Source: Patiria miniata
Lineage: Eukaryota; Echinodermata; Asteroidea; Valvatida; Asterinidae
DNA length: 64,000 bases
NCBI RefSeq assembly: GCF_015706575.1
Contig: NW_024037059.1
Coordinates: 38,043,058-38,107,057, forward strand
Direction: 5' to 3'
The notes beneath the pieces are model-generated. The model saw only the letters and a program-made list of their open reading frames with translations. It was not told the origin of the DNA and searched no databases. A program made the translations under genes and the position numbers. Below, one piece after another: positions 48,992-59,077 of this stretch (position 1 is the stretch's first letter; each line of letters opens with the position of its first letter).

Positions 48992-51900
48992 GTGAGAGAA
49001 TCGGTGCCAGTTGTTGCGTTAAAATGTCCATAGCGTTTGGTTTATGTATTTTCTCTCATATGTGTGATTTATTTTGAAGGTTCGTGGTCATCAAGGGAAT
49101 AAATTAGGCCCATATGGGGCGAAGTGCCGGTAATTTTTTCTTGCAGAAAGTGAATTGTACCTAGACGTATTGCACGTACTGCCTATTGGTAACTAGACCC
49201 GTGAACGTGGCTTGTAAACTACGCCACGTTCTTATGTCATTTCGAACCTGGCGAACGTGTCCCTCTGACTCCCTCCGTTACACACACTGGACGTTATTTT
49301 GCCCATGCAATAAGTACTCACATATGAAGCTGTCTTGAATTCTATTTGTACGTCAAAACTTGCATTTGACGAAAATTGAGGAAAATTCTGGCCCCGGTTC
49401 ATGAAGTCCGTCCGCTACTGCTACTAGCTAGCTGCCATTTTCTCCCAACTGACGCATGCCCATTGCGTTTGATTTTCGTGTGATTCGACGGCTGTTTACT
49501 GTCGCAGCTAAAACAGACATCGTTTTAGACAAGTTTCAAGTCCTTTCCTCTCTCACCGCACCGCACGCGGTCGCACGTGCGCCCGCGTGTGTGTGCACAC
49601 ACACGTACTGTACACGAGATGAGCCGAGCAGCCAATCGTCTGCGGGGTTTTTTTTTTCGGGGTTGCGACATGAAACAGCCGTCAATCTGTCCAAACGACT
49701 CAGACGCGTCCGGGGTTATTTGTCAGGGTCAGGTTAAAATCTAATTTCTACACGTTCGTATGGGTCTTTACTGATGGGCAAATTTCGTCGAAATTACACA
49801 GCCGAAACAATCGGACGGGCAAATTTAGATTTCTAGGTGAGTACTCAACACCCATACGGAATTATGTATGTCGGATCGATTTCGCCAGGTTCGAAATGAA
49901 ACAAGAACGTGGCGTTGTATACAACGCCACGTTCACGGGTCTAATTGGTAACCTGACTATTTTGTCATAGCATACTAATTATGCCGGCGACTGTGGCGAT
50001 CGTGTAGTGTGGGGCCCCTGTTTTGTTTTGATTAAATTAGAGTCAAAAATGTTTTTTATTGCTCAAAAATCACCTTTACAATCAAAAGCAGAATTTTCTC
50101 AATTCTAATGACACCCGTTTTGCAACTTTGAACAGTTCCTTGGGGTAGAAATCACAATTTTCCTGCGCGGTTTGTGCCTTGTGATTCAGTGTGCCGTGCG
50201 TGTTCATGGTACATCGCGCGGTGATCGCCATCTTTTATTTTCGGGTTGCGTGTTGTCGCCGCGCAGTCATCGTCATTTTACCCCCAAATTTCCGTCAAAA
50301 AATCAAAACCCTGCCCTCTGACATACCTGTTTATTGAGAATGTCGCCAACTACTGAACTAGTTTGGTAGGTCTAATCATTTTAAAGTGGATTTTGTTCCC
50401 TTATTTTGTTCCCTAGTGCCTACACTACATGATCCCTGAGACTGTCTGTACAGTCTGATTCACTTTCAGTGTTTGTCAGTGATAAAAAAAAAAAAACGTA
50501 GTGGCTATCGTTATGGCAGCCGTAACGCGATTTTCAACTGCTATAGTTGTAGGGTCAGTCATTGGTAAAACCTTACCATGCTCACCTCTCTGCAAAGACA
50601 CGAAGGCGATTTGTGGCTGCAGCGACTAGTTATTGCGCCCTCATGTGTCCGATTAATCTGATGTGTCACTGAATGACTGAAATTACATCACATTACAGTT
50701 TTACACTGTCAATAAAAAAAGCAGTGTTTTAAGGAATTCGTTACTTTTCTTCCCCCAGGTTGTGTTGAAGATCATCAAGCATTGCGAAGAGGAAGGAGGC
50801 AGTGCTGGGGAGTTGGTTCAAGGAGTTCTCCTTGGTCTCGTCCAGGATGACACGCTAGAGATCACAAATTGCTTCCCGTTCCCTAAACATGCGGACGAGG
50901 AAAACTTTGACGATGGTAAGGAAACAAGACAAGGCAAGCCTGGTAATGCTGGGCCCAGTGTGCACAAACAAATTCTGTTCACTTTCTATTCACTGGAAGT
51001 CTCTTCTTGCATCTGGTCTAGGCCGGATTTAGCCCATTCATTGGCATTGCTGGGTCGTCCTATATGATAGCACTGCCCGGCTCTCTTCCAGTTTAGTTCA
51101 CAAGTGACAGGCAGTCAGTCAGTCCATCAGTTACAAAGAGGACACTAGACTGGCCCTCTGGGACCAGCACAAACCTGCCCCAAGAACTATGGTTGCCCTC
51201 CAGATATCTGTAGAGAGAAGCCTGTTACTCTATATGGGCTCCGTGCACCAACAAAAGAGGGCGCGTTTTGACCACTTTTGAGAGCCCTTGGACGGGACAC
51301 AGCGTGAGCGTACTGTACTGGTTCGCGCGCCAAGTACGCACGACTTCCCGAATGTGCCAAAACTTTCAGCCACCGCGTCTTCGCGTGAGCGTCAGGCGTC
51401 GTTGGCGCGCGTATAAGTTCGAATTTAACCTGCGATGGTCTCCCGGACTAATCCCTGCCCCCAATAACTTTGGATCATTCGAAATACGCAGTGGATGGAC
51501 CGGGAGCCAGACTAGGTCACCCCCAACTCTCCTTTTGTGGCCGTTGAAGGAGTACTTGTGCACGGAGCCCATGGGGTTGCACAAGACTTGCTAATGAGCA
51601 TTTTGGCACAAACACCAAAGTAGGCCTTTATACAATACCCTTAGAAATGGCCAAACAGAGATTTAAAGTGTGAAGCAGATTCGTTTCAAAATGAGCATTT
51701 CAAAAACATAATACATGAATGATCTTTAAGCTTGAATTTCTCGGTGTCAGTCTTGTACCAGATGGAGATGATGAGAAACCTGCGTCATGTCAACATCGAT
51801 CATCTCCACGTCGGCTGGTACCAGTCTACGCTGTACGGCACGTTCCTCAACAAGGCCCTGCTGGACTCGCAGTTCAACTATCAGCACTCCATCGAGGAAT

Positions 51901-54900
51901 CTGTCGTTCTCATATACGGTAAGGTTCACTCGCAATTACTGTTAGCAGAGTTTCACAAAAACTTGAAAACTGAGAACATCCTGTTCTAATCGAAAACAGA
52001 ACTGGAGCCTGCTTTGAAATGATGGCCTACCGGACCGCACTGATTCCTTTACAGCTAAGTTGGAATAAATCGGTTACAAGTTTATCACAAGTCAATTACA
52101 ATTCAAATCATGAGTTGGGTCACAAGTTACAAGGGATAAACAGTGATCTAGGAATGCCTTTGTCTCAGTTTATTTCAATAGATCGTCACTTGACTTGAGA
52201 CTGGGGCCCAATTCCTTGGCTCTACTTACCGTTAGCGAAAAATCCCTGCTTACTAAAGCAGTAATTTCAGTGTTTACGGTAAGCGTATTTCACGGGTTGG
52301 CGATGAATTTTGGCTTGTGATGCGTACCTCCCGTAACTAAGCATTCTGTGCTTACAGGGTTAGCCTAATGATTCTGCTAGCGCGGTTAGCACAAAATGGT
52401 GATCATTCATAAGCGCGGAATTCTGTGGTTAGCAAAGCCATGCAATTGGGCCCTGGTGACTTGTGATGACGTGATAACAACTCTTTGAATATGTATTTTG
52501 AAGAATAATGAAAAATCCTGGTAGGATGTTGTTTCACTTGTTACTATTTTACAATTTAGTTTCCAAAGATTAGCTGCATAATTTTACTATTAATTATGCA
52601 TTGAACAGATCCACTGAAGACATCGAAGTCCACACTCAGCCTGAAGGCCTACAGATTAACCCGGAATGCCATGGAGTCTTACAAAGACTATGACTTCTCC
52701 ACAGATGCGTAAGTTCCCTTGTAAAATCCTGACACTGATTGTTAGCTCTCCCAGATCGTTAAATAACCCCACGAGATTTCAGGATTGCGAAGGTAGAGCC
52801 CTCTTACTGTTCCATGGGGCTCAAACCCCCTCGAAAATTCAAGTACGAAAGATGACCCTTTACGCTCTTGCACAGCGATGGAATTCGGAGGATGAGGGGG
52901 GGGGGGGTGGTCATCTTGCAAAGTTAATGCACACTTGTGAAGGGTACTTCACTTGTTCTAGGCAAGAAATTTGTTTGAGACTTTTGTCTGAAATCAGACC
53001 TTTTGAATCTGAGCAAAAAACATTATTAACATGGAAAAGATCTTTCATCTAATTTTTAGTTGTTTTTTTTTAAATTGACAATCTCATCCTTATTGTTCAC
53101 ATATACAGCGTTCACCATTTGTACAGTCTACGTATACCAACGTTCATAAGACAAGATGGCGTCCAGTCACTCCAATGGTCCTTCAATTCAGATGCTTTAC
53201 CTCAGTTCCCCTCTAGAGGGGGTACTTATGGACAAAGTCCATGTAGATATTCTGTTTTCTGATAACTGAATTGACCAAAATGTATTAAAAGGCTTGCTTT
53301 ATTCTCTTTTATACAACAGCCTCAAAAAGACAGGTTTATGCTACGAGAACATCTTCGAAGAGATTCCCATCGTCGTCCATAACTCGTACCTCATCAACAC
53401 GCTGATCTGCGAGCTGAAAGAAGTGACGCCCCCTACTGGCGACAACTTCTTGACTTTATCGTCGGGGTAAGTCAACCCCCCCCCCCCAAAAAAAAATCAA
53501 GGACTCAAGGAAAACATGAATTGTTTTTACTCTGTGTATGTCTGTTGAAGGAGTTGTTAAAGATAATATACAACATTTGCAAACATCAAAAAAGAAAACT
53601 ACCAAATTATTATGAATACCGTACTGGACTATAAGTGCATAACAGTCTCAAGCATCCTATGAAATCGTTGCACCTGGTGTGCTGTCATTTTTAAGAAAAC
53701 TGACATTTTTGTATCAATTTCCAACGATGATTGGTCGACAATCGTTGGGAGAAAAAGGAATTTTTTTCAAATACTGACCCCAATGTACCAAACTTAGTCC
53801 ACATTTTGTTTGTATTTGGTTACACATCAGTGAACAGGTGCAAGCCAGCTAGTCTGGTTCCCTGAACTGACAATTCCCCAACGTCCATAAACTCCTTTGT
53901 TTCGTCTGAAGTTGGGTCAGGGAACCAGACTATAAGAACTGCATTTTTTTCTTGGTTTTTCCAGCATCTGTGAAAACAAAACTTTAAACAGGTCAGTTTA
54001 ACAGTATTTGCTATAAAATACTAACCCCCCAAATCCATCGAATTCTGAAAATTACAGCCAAAGCACATCTTGTATATTACCTAATGTTGCTGTTATAATG
54101 TCAATTTCTAGAAATATGTTGGAGAAGAATTTGGAGTTGCTGATGGAGCACGTAGACGATCTAGCCCAAGAAACCAACAAGTACATGAACTACCAGAGGG
54201 CCATGACGAAGCTACAACAAAACAAACAGCAACATACATACAAAAGAGTAAGTTACTAAAAAAAAGGTATATCGTAATTTCATCGGTCCTATTTGTCTGC
54301 TATTCATAAGACGCAAATGCCATCTTGTGAAACCTTTGGTTGTAGTAGCAGATTCGAACCAGCATTTGGCTAGCGACAGTGTTGTCGTCGAGTCACCAAC
54401 ATCGAGTATGAGTCTCGAGTCACAAGCCTCGAGTCTGAGTTCGAGTCTCGAGTCACAAGCCTCGAGTTGGAGTCCGAGTCTCAAGTCACAAGTAAATTAA
54501 GTAAATCCCAGTGTATATAGTTTACCTTGTGTGTGTACATGTTGTTTAGACCCAAAATGTGTTTTCCTGGTGCTGGTCGTGCTGGCACTAAGGCGTGCAT
54601 GAGTTTGTGAGGAACAAGGCCGAGAGTCTTGTTGGTCCCCAGGAACCTCTTCTTGCCACCATGAAGCGACGGAAGCTGAAGTGGTTCGGCCACGTCACGC
54701 GGCATAACAGTCTTTGCAAGACTATCATGCAGGGAGGACGAAGGCGAGGACGACAACAGAAGAGCTGGGTAGACAATGTCAAGGAATGGACAAACATGAA
54801 CATGTCAGAACTCCTAGTGCAGGCCGCTGACAGAACAGCATGGAGGAGGATTTTAGCTTCTTCTGCCCTCGGGTCCCCCCAACGACGGCAACAGTCAAGG

Positions 54901-55460
54901 GAAACATGACATGAGTGGCCCTCTGGATACGATTTTCCGCGTCACCCTGTTTTGTCTATGGAGTAGAAAAGGGTTTTTCTTTTGATGAAAATACGTGACT
55001 CGAGTCACGAGACACCAAGCTCAAGTCCGAGTCACCAAGCTCGAGTCCGAGGAGTCATGGTCGAGTCATTTTCCATTTTTCATTCGAGTCACGAAAAATG
55101 TTACTCGAGTCCGACTCGAGTCCGAGTCCTAAAACTTTGGCTAGCGGGCTACTGCTAAAGTCGAATCTTGGCTTTAACGACATCCTCTTTGCGAGTCGGT
55201 AATTCTTACCTTTCCTCCATCTTGTCTCCCCGCAGCAACAAGAGAACGCAGCCCGGCAGCAACGTGGCGAGCCCCCGCTTCCCGAGGAGGACCTGTCCAA
55301 GCTCTTCAAGGCTCCCCAGCCCCCGCTGCGTCTGGAGAGCATGCTGATGGCCGGCCAGATGAAGAACTACGCCGCCGAGATCAACCGGATGGCCGCGTCC
55401 AGCTTCGGCAAGCTGTTCATGGCCGACGCGCTGCAGACTCCGGGTCCTAGTAGTACATAA
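48935..55460 (+). CDS. EIF3H: Eukaryotic translation initiation factor 3 subunit H
   Basis: Seven coding exons (48935-48991, 50759-50915, 51751-51918, 52609-52708, 53320-53466, 54112-54247, 55236-55460) total 990 bp, in frame, 329 aa plus TAA; the human protein is 352 aa, with a longer low-complexity N-terminus. eIF3h is a cytoplasmic MPN-domain subunit of the eIF3 complex that helps recruit mRNA to the 40S ribosome. Motifs in order: [73 protein letters not shown], then [20 protein letters not shown] and [14 protein letters not shown] (residues 89-91) recalls the JAMM metalloprotease motif, but the downstream Ser and Asp are absent, as in other non-catalytic eIF3h. The start lies in a good Kozak setting, CAAGATGG. 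Divergent from UTP23. Confidence 0.97.
48992..50758. other. EIF3H intron 1
   Basis: 1.77 kb. It holds the 750-bp long-TIR element at 49194-49943. The remainder is unassigned. Confidence 0.9.
49194..49943. mobile_element. 750-bp long-TIR element with 9-bp target duplication (MULE-like)
   Basis: TIRs of about 64 bp start TAGACCCGTGAACGTGGC, contain their own palindrome GAACGTGGC...GCCACGTTC, and end TTTCGAACCTGGCGAA. The perfect direct repeat ATTGGTAAC flanks at 49185-49193 and 49944-49952. Nine-bp duplications with long TIRs fit Mutator-like elements. No transposase is recognised inside, so it is non-autonomous. Confidence 0.9.
50759..50915 (+). CDS. EIF3H: EIF3H coding exon 2
   Basis: 157 bp, acceptor CTTCCCCCAG, donor G/GTAAGG in phase 1. 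It encodes [14 protein letters not shown] to the Val codon after NFDD, the first half of the MPN fold. Confidence 0.95.
50916..51750. other. EIF3H intron 2
   Basis: 835 bp. No repeat or gene was recognised apart from a few short inverted motifs; one AGAGGGCGCG occurs near 51256. Confidence 0.8.
51751..51918 (+). CDS. EIF3H: EIF3H coding exon 3
   Basis: 168 bp, phase 1 to phase 1. It carries [20 protein letters not shown] and [19 protein letters not shown], the most conserved block, with the degenerate JAMM site. Confidence 0.96.
52050..52490 (-). mobile_element. Second, unexpanded copy of the 45401 hAT-like family (interrupted)
   Basis: Stretches such as GGGTCACAAGTTACAAGGGA, GGAATGCCTTTGTCTCA, TTCAATAGATC and CTTGACTTGAGACTGG match, in inverted orientation, the non-minisatellite part of the element at 45401-46545. 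Here only one GACTTGTGATGA follows, so the 11-bp unit is not amplified. A different element (52202-52454) is inserted at that point. It lies in EIF3H intron 3. Confidence 0.6.
52202..52454. mobile_element. GGGCCCAATT-ended MITE
   Basis: The left terminus GGGGCCCAATTCCTTGGCTC faces the inverted right terminus (GGGCCCAATTGCATGGCTTT when reversed). Interior motifs are CTTACCGTTAGC and GGTTAGCAAAGCC. The flanks share TGACTTG (about 52190 and 52457), a likely target duplication. I recognise this family from echinoderm-type genomes. Confidence 0.75.
52609..52708 (+). CDS. EIF3H: EIF3H coding exon 4
   Basis: 100 bp, acceptor TGAACAG, donor GC/GTAAGT. It encodes [20 protein letters not shown] and ends in a split Ala codon. 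Confidence 0.95.
52709..53319. other. EIF3H intron 4
   Basis: 611 bp. A G-rich tract is at about 52898-52909. No repeat family was recognised. Confidence 0.85.
53320..53466 (+). CDS. EIF3H: EIF3H coding exon 5
   Basis: 147 bp. It encodes [20 protein letters not shown] and a segment that includes [17 protein letters not shown], with donor GTAAGT followed directly by a poly-C and poly-A tract. Confidence 0.94.
53561..54082. mobile_element. TTAA MITE family, copy 3 (old)
   Basis: Same layout as the 514-bp copies: it begins AGATAATATACAACATTTGC after TTAA and ends TGTATATTACCT, with the central dyad CCAACGAT...ATCGTTGG and CTGGTTCCCTGA/TCAGGGAACCAG. Many substitutions show that it is older. It ends 29 bp before the EIF3H exon 6. 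Confidence 0.85.
54112..54247 (+). CDS. EIF3H: EIF3H coding exon 6
   Basis: 136 bp, acceptor CAATTTCTAG, donor GTAAGT. It encodes [20 protein letters not shown] and a Gln/Lys-rich segment ending HTYKR, part of the helical C-terminal region. Confidence 0.95.
54376..55138. mobile_element. hAT-like element of CGAGTC repeats enclosing a LINE tail
   Basis: Direct repeats TTTGGCTAGCG flank at 54365-54375 and 55136-55146, giving an 8-bp or longer target duplication. The left end reads CAGTGTTGTCGTCGAGTCAC. Both ends consist of degenerate CGAGTCACAAG/CGAGTCCGAGTC repeats (54385-54495 and 54985-55130). The LINE fragment lies between them. The outer termini are only weakly inverted. Confidence 0.6.
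54560..54909 (+). mobile_element. Non-LTR retrotransposon (LINE) C-terminal fragment
   Basis: An open frame ends at 54909 with [54 protein letters not shown] and [11 protein letters not shown]. This is the C-terminal tail after the reverse transcriptase core in a LINE family abundant in marine invertebrates (CR1/L2/jockey-like). Endonuclease and reverse transcriptase domains are absent, so it is 5'-truncated. A few residues appear missing before GGRRRGR compared with the family as I recall it. It is a dead fragment inside EIF3H intron 6. Confidence 0.85.
55236..55460 (+). CDS. EIF3H: EIF3H terminal coding exon 7
   Basis: Acceptor CTCCCCGCAG, 74 codons then TAA (55458-55460). It contains [20 protein letters not shown] and [11 protein letters not shown], conserved to the human C-terminus, then a short PGPSST tail. 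It is GC-rich compared with the flanks. Confidence 0.96.
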   Translation, partial: QQENAARQQRGEPPLPEEDLSKLFKAPQPPLRLESMLMAGQMKNYAAEINRMAASSFGKLFMADALQTPGPSST

Positions 55461-55918
55461 CGGGGGAACGGGGGGAAATTGACATAGTTGTAATCGAGTC
55501 AGTCACAAGTCATCACCGGAAAGAACATTTCCATATGTCTGCGTTGCAGTTTGGGTCTTGTTTGCATTGCCCCCCTGTGTTTCTTACCTCGATGTGGAAA
55601 CTAGGCTTAAAGAAATAGTCCATCATTTGTAATTTGTGCATTTTGTTCGTTTGAAACAAAAAAAGTGCTCAAAATCTAAAGAAGGGTACTGAACAACTAA
55701 CTGAAGTTTCAGCTCAGCTTCAGCTGCATATTCCGAGAAGCATTCTAAGATCAGATTTCATATCAAAAGTTGCTGAATCATGTTTTGAATTGCGCCTGAA
55801 TTCAGCATCCGAGACACGTTCTCACTGAGCCGAATGCAGCTACGCGATGTCGCTCACTGATTCGACGAATTATAGCAACCGCGTGTGCGTAGTGCCAACG
55901 CTTGCACGCGCTTTGCCG

Positions 55919-55924
55919 AATAAA
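55919..55924 (+). terminator. Candidate EIF3H poly(A) signal
   Basis: AATAAA lies 459 nt after the EIF3H stop, before an A run. It is the first such hexamer I found downstream. Confidence 0.45.
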
Positions 55925-56149
55925 AAAAACGAACTACTTACGGAAATTTCCTACGGTGCGTCTTAAGACGCACCATTGGAAATGCATTCTTTCGCTGATT
56001 TCTTCAAAATGACAACTTGCCAGAAAGAATAATTTCACAGGGAGTTTAGTTCCCTTACTATCTTTCAACCAAGCACGTTTTCAACAATAATTACGTCAGT
56101 TACTTTTTGGATAGCTGCAAATGATGGACTATAGCTTTAACAAGTTTTC

Positions 56150-56600
56150 TTCAGACTCATACTTACAATTGTAGAAGTTCAGAAGATGTTGCAACGGTGG
56201 GTTTGAAAGCTGAAGCACTTCTTGTAAGGTCGCACTTGTTATTGCTTTCAGATAGAATTTAGTATCCAGACGCCACTTCAGCGGTTGTGTACAAAGTCCA
56301 TGGAGAGTCAAGAACATTTTCAAAGTACTTCCTAACAAAATTCCAAATGTTTCTCAGTCCCAGATTCATGTCTTTTTTCAAATTTTGTTTGCCATGACTG
56401 GCCTTCATTGAAACGAAACATATATGATGGAAAAAAGTGGCTTTAGGATGGATGCAACATTCTTTGTACGTGCTAACTTATCATCAAACTCATACTTACA
56501 ATTTTGGAAGTTAAGAAGATTTTGAAATTTTGGGTTTGAAAGCTGAAGTACTTCATGTAGTGTAATGCCACACTTATTGTTTTCACCTGCAAAATAAATC
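56150..56600 (-). other. Two related exon-like modules with splice-site consensus
   Basis: On the minus strand two similar 80-90-bp open segments (about 56495-56582 and 56158-56240) encode LHEVLQLSNPKFQNLLNFQN and LQEVLQLSNPPLQHLLNFYN. Each is followed by a perfect donor GTAAGTATGAG, and the distal one is preceded by ATTTATTTTGCAG. Between them lies a fragment of the 48150 MITE family. No protein family was recognised. It may be a duplicated exon of an unseen gene or a repeat that carries splice sites. Confidence 0.35.
56270..56385. repeat. Partial copy of the 48150-48317 MITE (opposite orientation)
   Basis: Shared stretches are GACGCCACTTCAGCGGTTGT, CTTCCTAACAAAATT and TTTCTCAGTCCCAGATTCAT. 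The right-hand TIR is missing. Confidence 0.75.
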
Positions 56601-57049
56601 AGATGAACCAAAAATGGAATAAAATGTAAAACTTCACAGCAGTGTTTCTAGTGTTTATTCTTAAAATATAGCAGCCTGCACTTGACTTACTTGGATGCCT
56701 GACCTTTTCAATAAATATAAAATACTGCATGTATGCGAGGAAATTTATGCGCAGATATTTAAATGAGTTGACCCGTGTCAGAGGTCACCAGGGGTGACCG
56801 TTTCTCAAACTTGTCCCAGTGAGAGATTTTTTAGGCTAATTTCAGATTATATTGAACCCCAACTGTCGATAATATTCCCACCACTGCTTTTTGTGAATAT
56901 CGCCCTCTCTTTTAATTTAAAGGCGCGAATACACACACTTGCTTTCATTGTTTTTGAATTCAAGCAACATTTTTCTTTAATTTAAATAACAAAAACCAGC
57001 AGCCAGCATATTGCTAAAGATCAGGCACTATGCTCAAACGTGCCTAATA

Positions 57050-57830
57050 ATCGGTCTACTTTAATTTTCTTTCAATAGAGGGCGCGCCACATAAAAAGTG
57101 GTCAGTCACCGCCACAGACAAAGCATCAACACGTACGGCGGGTACAGATGACTTACTGTTTAACAAAAAGCACACTCAGTATTTTGGGGGCAATTACTCA
57201 CGAAATATCAGATGTATTAAACTGAAATTTCGTTCAATGATTTGTCATGATGTTTAACATTAGGAGACTCAATTTCGTGAGAAACAGTCAAACCGTACCG
57301 GCAATCAAAATAATATTACTGAAAGAATACAATACGACTGAAAGTCAACGTTCATGGGAAAATAACGCACTCGTTGTTTGGGCAATAACCTGAGAAATAC
57401 CCGATGTATTTAAGTTGAAATTTCGTCCAGAAATCGGTCTTGATGTGCAACATTAGGAGATTCAATTTCGTCAGAAACCGTCAAACATTTAAAATAGAAT
57501 GACCGAAACAATATCGTGTTTAAACGCGAAAAAAAAAACAATGCGGATCATGAAAGTCGATCTTAACCTGTTTTACTGAATTGGAAGTTTGCTTTTTTCA
57601 CTATTTTGCAAGGGCATTCTTACCTGCAAACTTTTGTCAACTACAAGTCTCTGTTCAAAAAGGGCGCTAAACAAAGTAGTAATTAAGACAACGTGCGTAA
57701 CGCGAACGGTCTACTTTAATTTTCTTTCCGAAAAGAGGGCGCGCTACATAAATAGCGGTGATGGGTCACAGTCATGGTCACAGTGTTTATGTAGCACGCC
57801 CTCTTTTTTAAAGAAATTGATGACGATAAA
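57050..57830. repeat. GAGGGCGCGC-ended repeat nest, left part
   Basis: TTTAATTTTCTTTCAATAGA + GGGCGCGCCACATAAA at about 57060-57095 is the inverse of sequence at about 60565-60608. Two direct copies of a segment of about 200 bp (GTATTTAAGTTGAAATTTCG type) lie near 57190-57300 and 57380-57490. A hairpin of the same motif, AGAGGGCGCGCTACATAAAT with TTTATGTAGCACGCCCTCT, is at about 57733-57806. Confidence 0.65.
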
Positions 57831-57961
57831 AATACGGATTGTCCTTACACTGCAATTTCCTTAAATTATATTAAATTCATTCTTTCACGGTTTCTGACAA
57901 TTTTCGAGATTCTTGTGTCAAATATCATGGCAAAATATTGGACAAGATATCATTGCAATGC

Positions 57962-58035
57962 AATGTGTTTATCTTGAGTTTTCTTCGTTACAATAACTTT
58001 GTTTACATCGCGGATGGACAGAAGTCGGCGCGCGG
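57962..58035 (+). repeat. Direct repeat of about 70 bp (copy at 60346-60420)
   Basis: TGTGTTTATCTTGAGTTTTC, TCGTTACAATAACTTTGTTT and ACATCGCG recur in the same order and orientation at 60346-60420. The two copies bracket 2.3 kb that includes the hAT-like element. Confidence 0.85.
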
Positions 58036-58473
58036 TGGTCCGACGGTGGCTTGCGGATTGGGGACTCCCACGGTTTTCACCCATAATATATTTATAATTA
58101 TTATAACATAACACGGTCCGCCTGTCTGTATCAATCGGATACAAACATCTGACGGGCCTGGACCCCATCCCCCGCCCCCCCCCCCCGCAAAAATTCCTGG
58201 ATCCGCCCCTGAACGCACCTGATTCCTTTTTTTTTGAAATAGCCTAATGTTGTTCCGATTGTTGCGTAACGATGAGTATGTTTAGCACACGCGTATAAAC
58301 CTACGATTAACGAGGTAGCCGTATGGAATTTTCCAAACAAATGACAACAGTTTGCTCATTATTGCCCGAAATGTCGACTTGATTTCGTCCATGGAGCCAA
58401 AACAGATGCACACAGCAATGTTCCACGTTTCTCTGCCTATTTAAGACAAATAGTTTTTGACAAGAATTCCAAG

Positions 58474-58548
58474 GAAGCCGAATGGCCTAGTGGTTAGATT
58501 CGTCGCCACGAATCGCGCAGGGCACGGGTTCGATTCCCGTCGGTGTCT
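58474..58548 (+). repeat. tRNA-like gene relic or SINE head with perfect A and B boxes
   Basis: A-box TGGCCTAGTGG and B-box GGTTCGATTCC (58528-58538) are perfect, and the T-arm (ACGGG/CCCGT) pairs. The acceptor stem has one mismatch and one wobble, the anticodon stem leaves a non-standard loop, and base 8 is not T. It is therefore probably a tRNA pseudogene or SINE head, not a working tRNA. Confidence 0.5.
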
Positions 58549-58611
58549 TTTTGGTTTTAATCGCACTCGTTCAGTCATTATATTAGATGTTTAATTTCCC
58601 GTCGTAAAACA

Positions 58612-58915
58612 CCAACAGTACCTTAGCTTAATCGGTAAGCACTGCTGCTGGTACTGTCCGCGAGTTCCAGGTTGGCGCCTTCGTACAGGTTCAGGGCATG
58701 TGGTCCACTCGGGGGATCAGGGCTTAGGGTGCCGCCCTGTTCCTCCCTTAGCTCTTTGCTTTTACATGGTGCCTGGCCCTCCGGGGTTACATGGATGGAT
58801 AGGGAAGGAAGTGTGTATTGGTCGGGGATGCCGAGACCCCGGAAGAGAACTAAGGGATCGGCTGGGGCATTGTTATGGCTCAGACCGATCCCTGAAAGCT
58901 TGACTAGCACATAAC
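58612..58915 (+). repeat. Possible second tRNA-like SINE
   Basis: TACCTTAGCTTAATCGGTAA resembles an A-box region and GAGTTCCAGG a weak B-box. The GC-rich body runs to GACTAGCACATAAC and a T-rich tail. The class is uncertain. Confidence 0.3.
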
Positions 58916-59077
58916 TTTTTGATTTTTTTTATCCTCTATATTTTATTGTACATCTGCCCGGCAGGTCTATACGGTGATATTAAAAAAGAGACAAAGGTCC
59001 ATATCATAAATCAATGAATATTTGATAATTGACTATAATCAAAATTAAGTTTCTTTCGATCAATATGACTGCCATTA

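Noticed and set aside
49456-49737. 93-aa frame inside the 750-bp long-TIR element as a transposase
   Set aside because: No DDE or zinc-finger motif and a CA-repeat-derived segment. The element is too short to be autonomous.
58474-58548. Functional tRNA gene
   Set aside because: The internal promoter boxes are perfect, but the anticodon arm does not give a standard 7-nt loop, base 8 is not T and the acceptor has a mismatch. Kept only as a tRNA-like relic.
58623-58914. Overlapping 80-95-aa frames on both strands
   Set aside because: A GC-rich, probably SINE-like stretch. The frames overlap in several phases with no domain.
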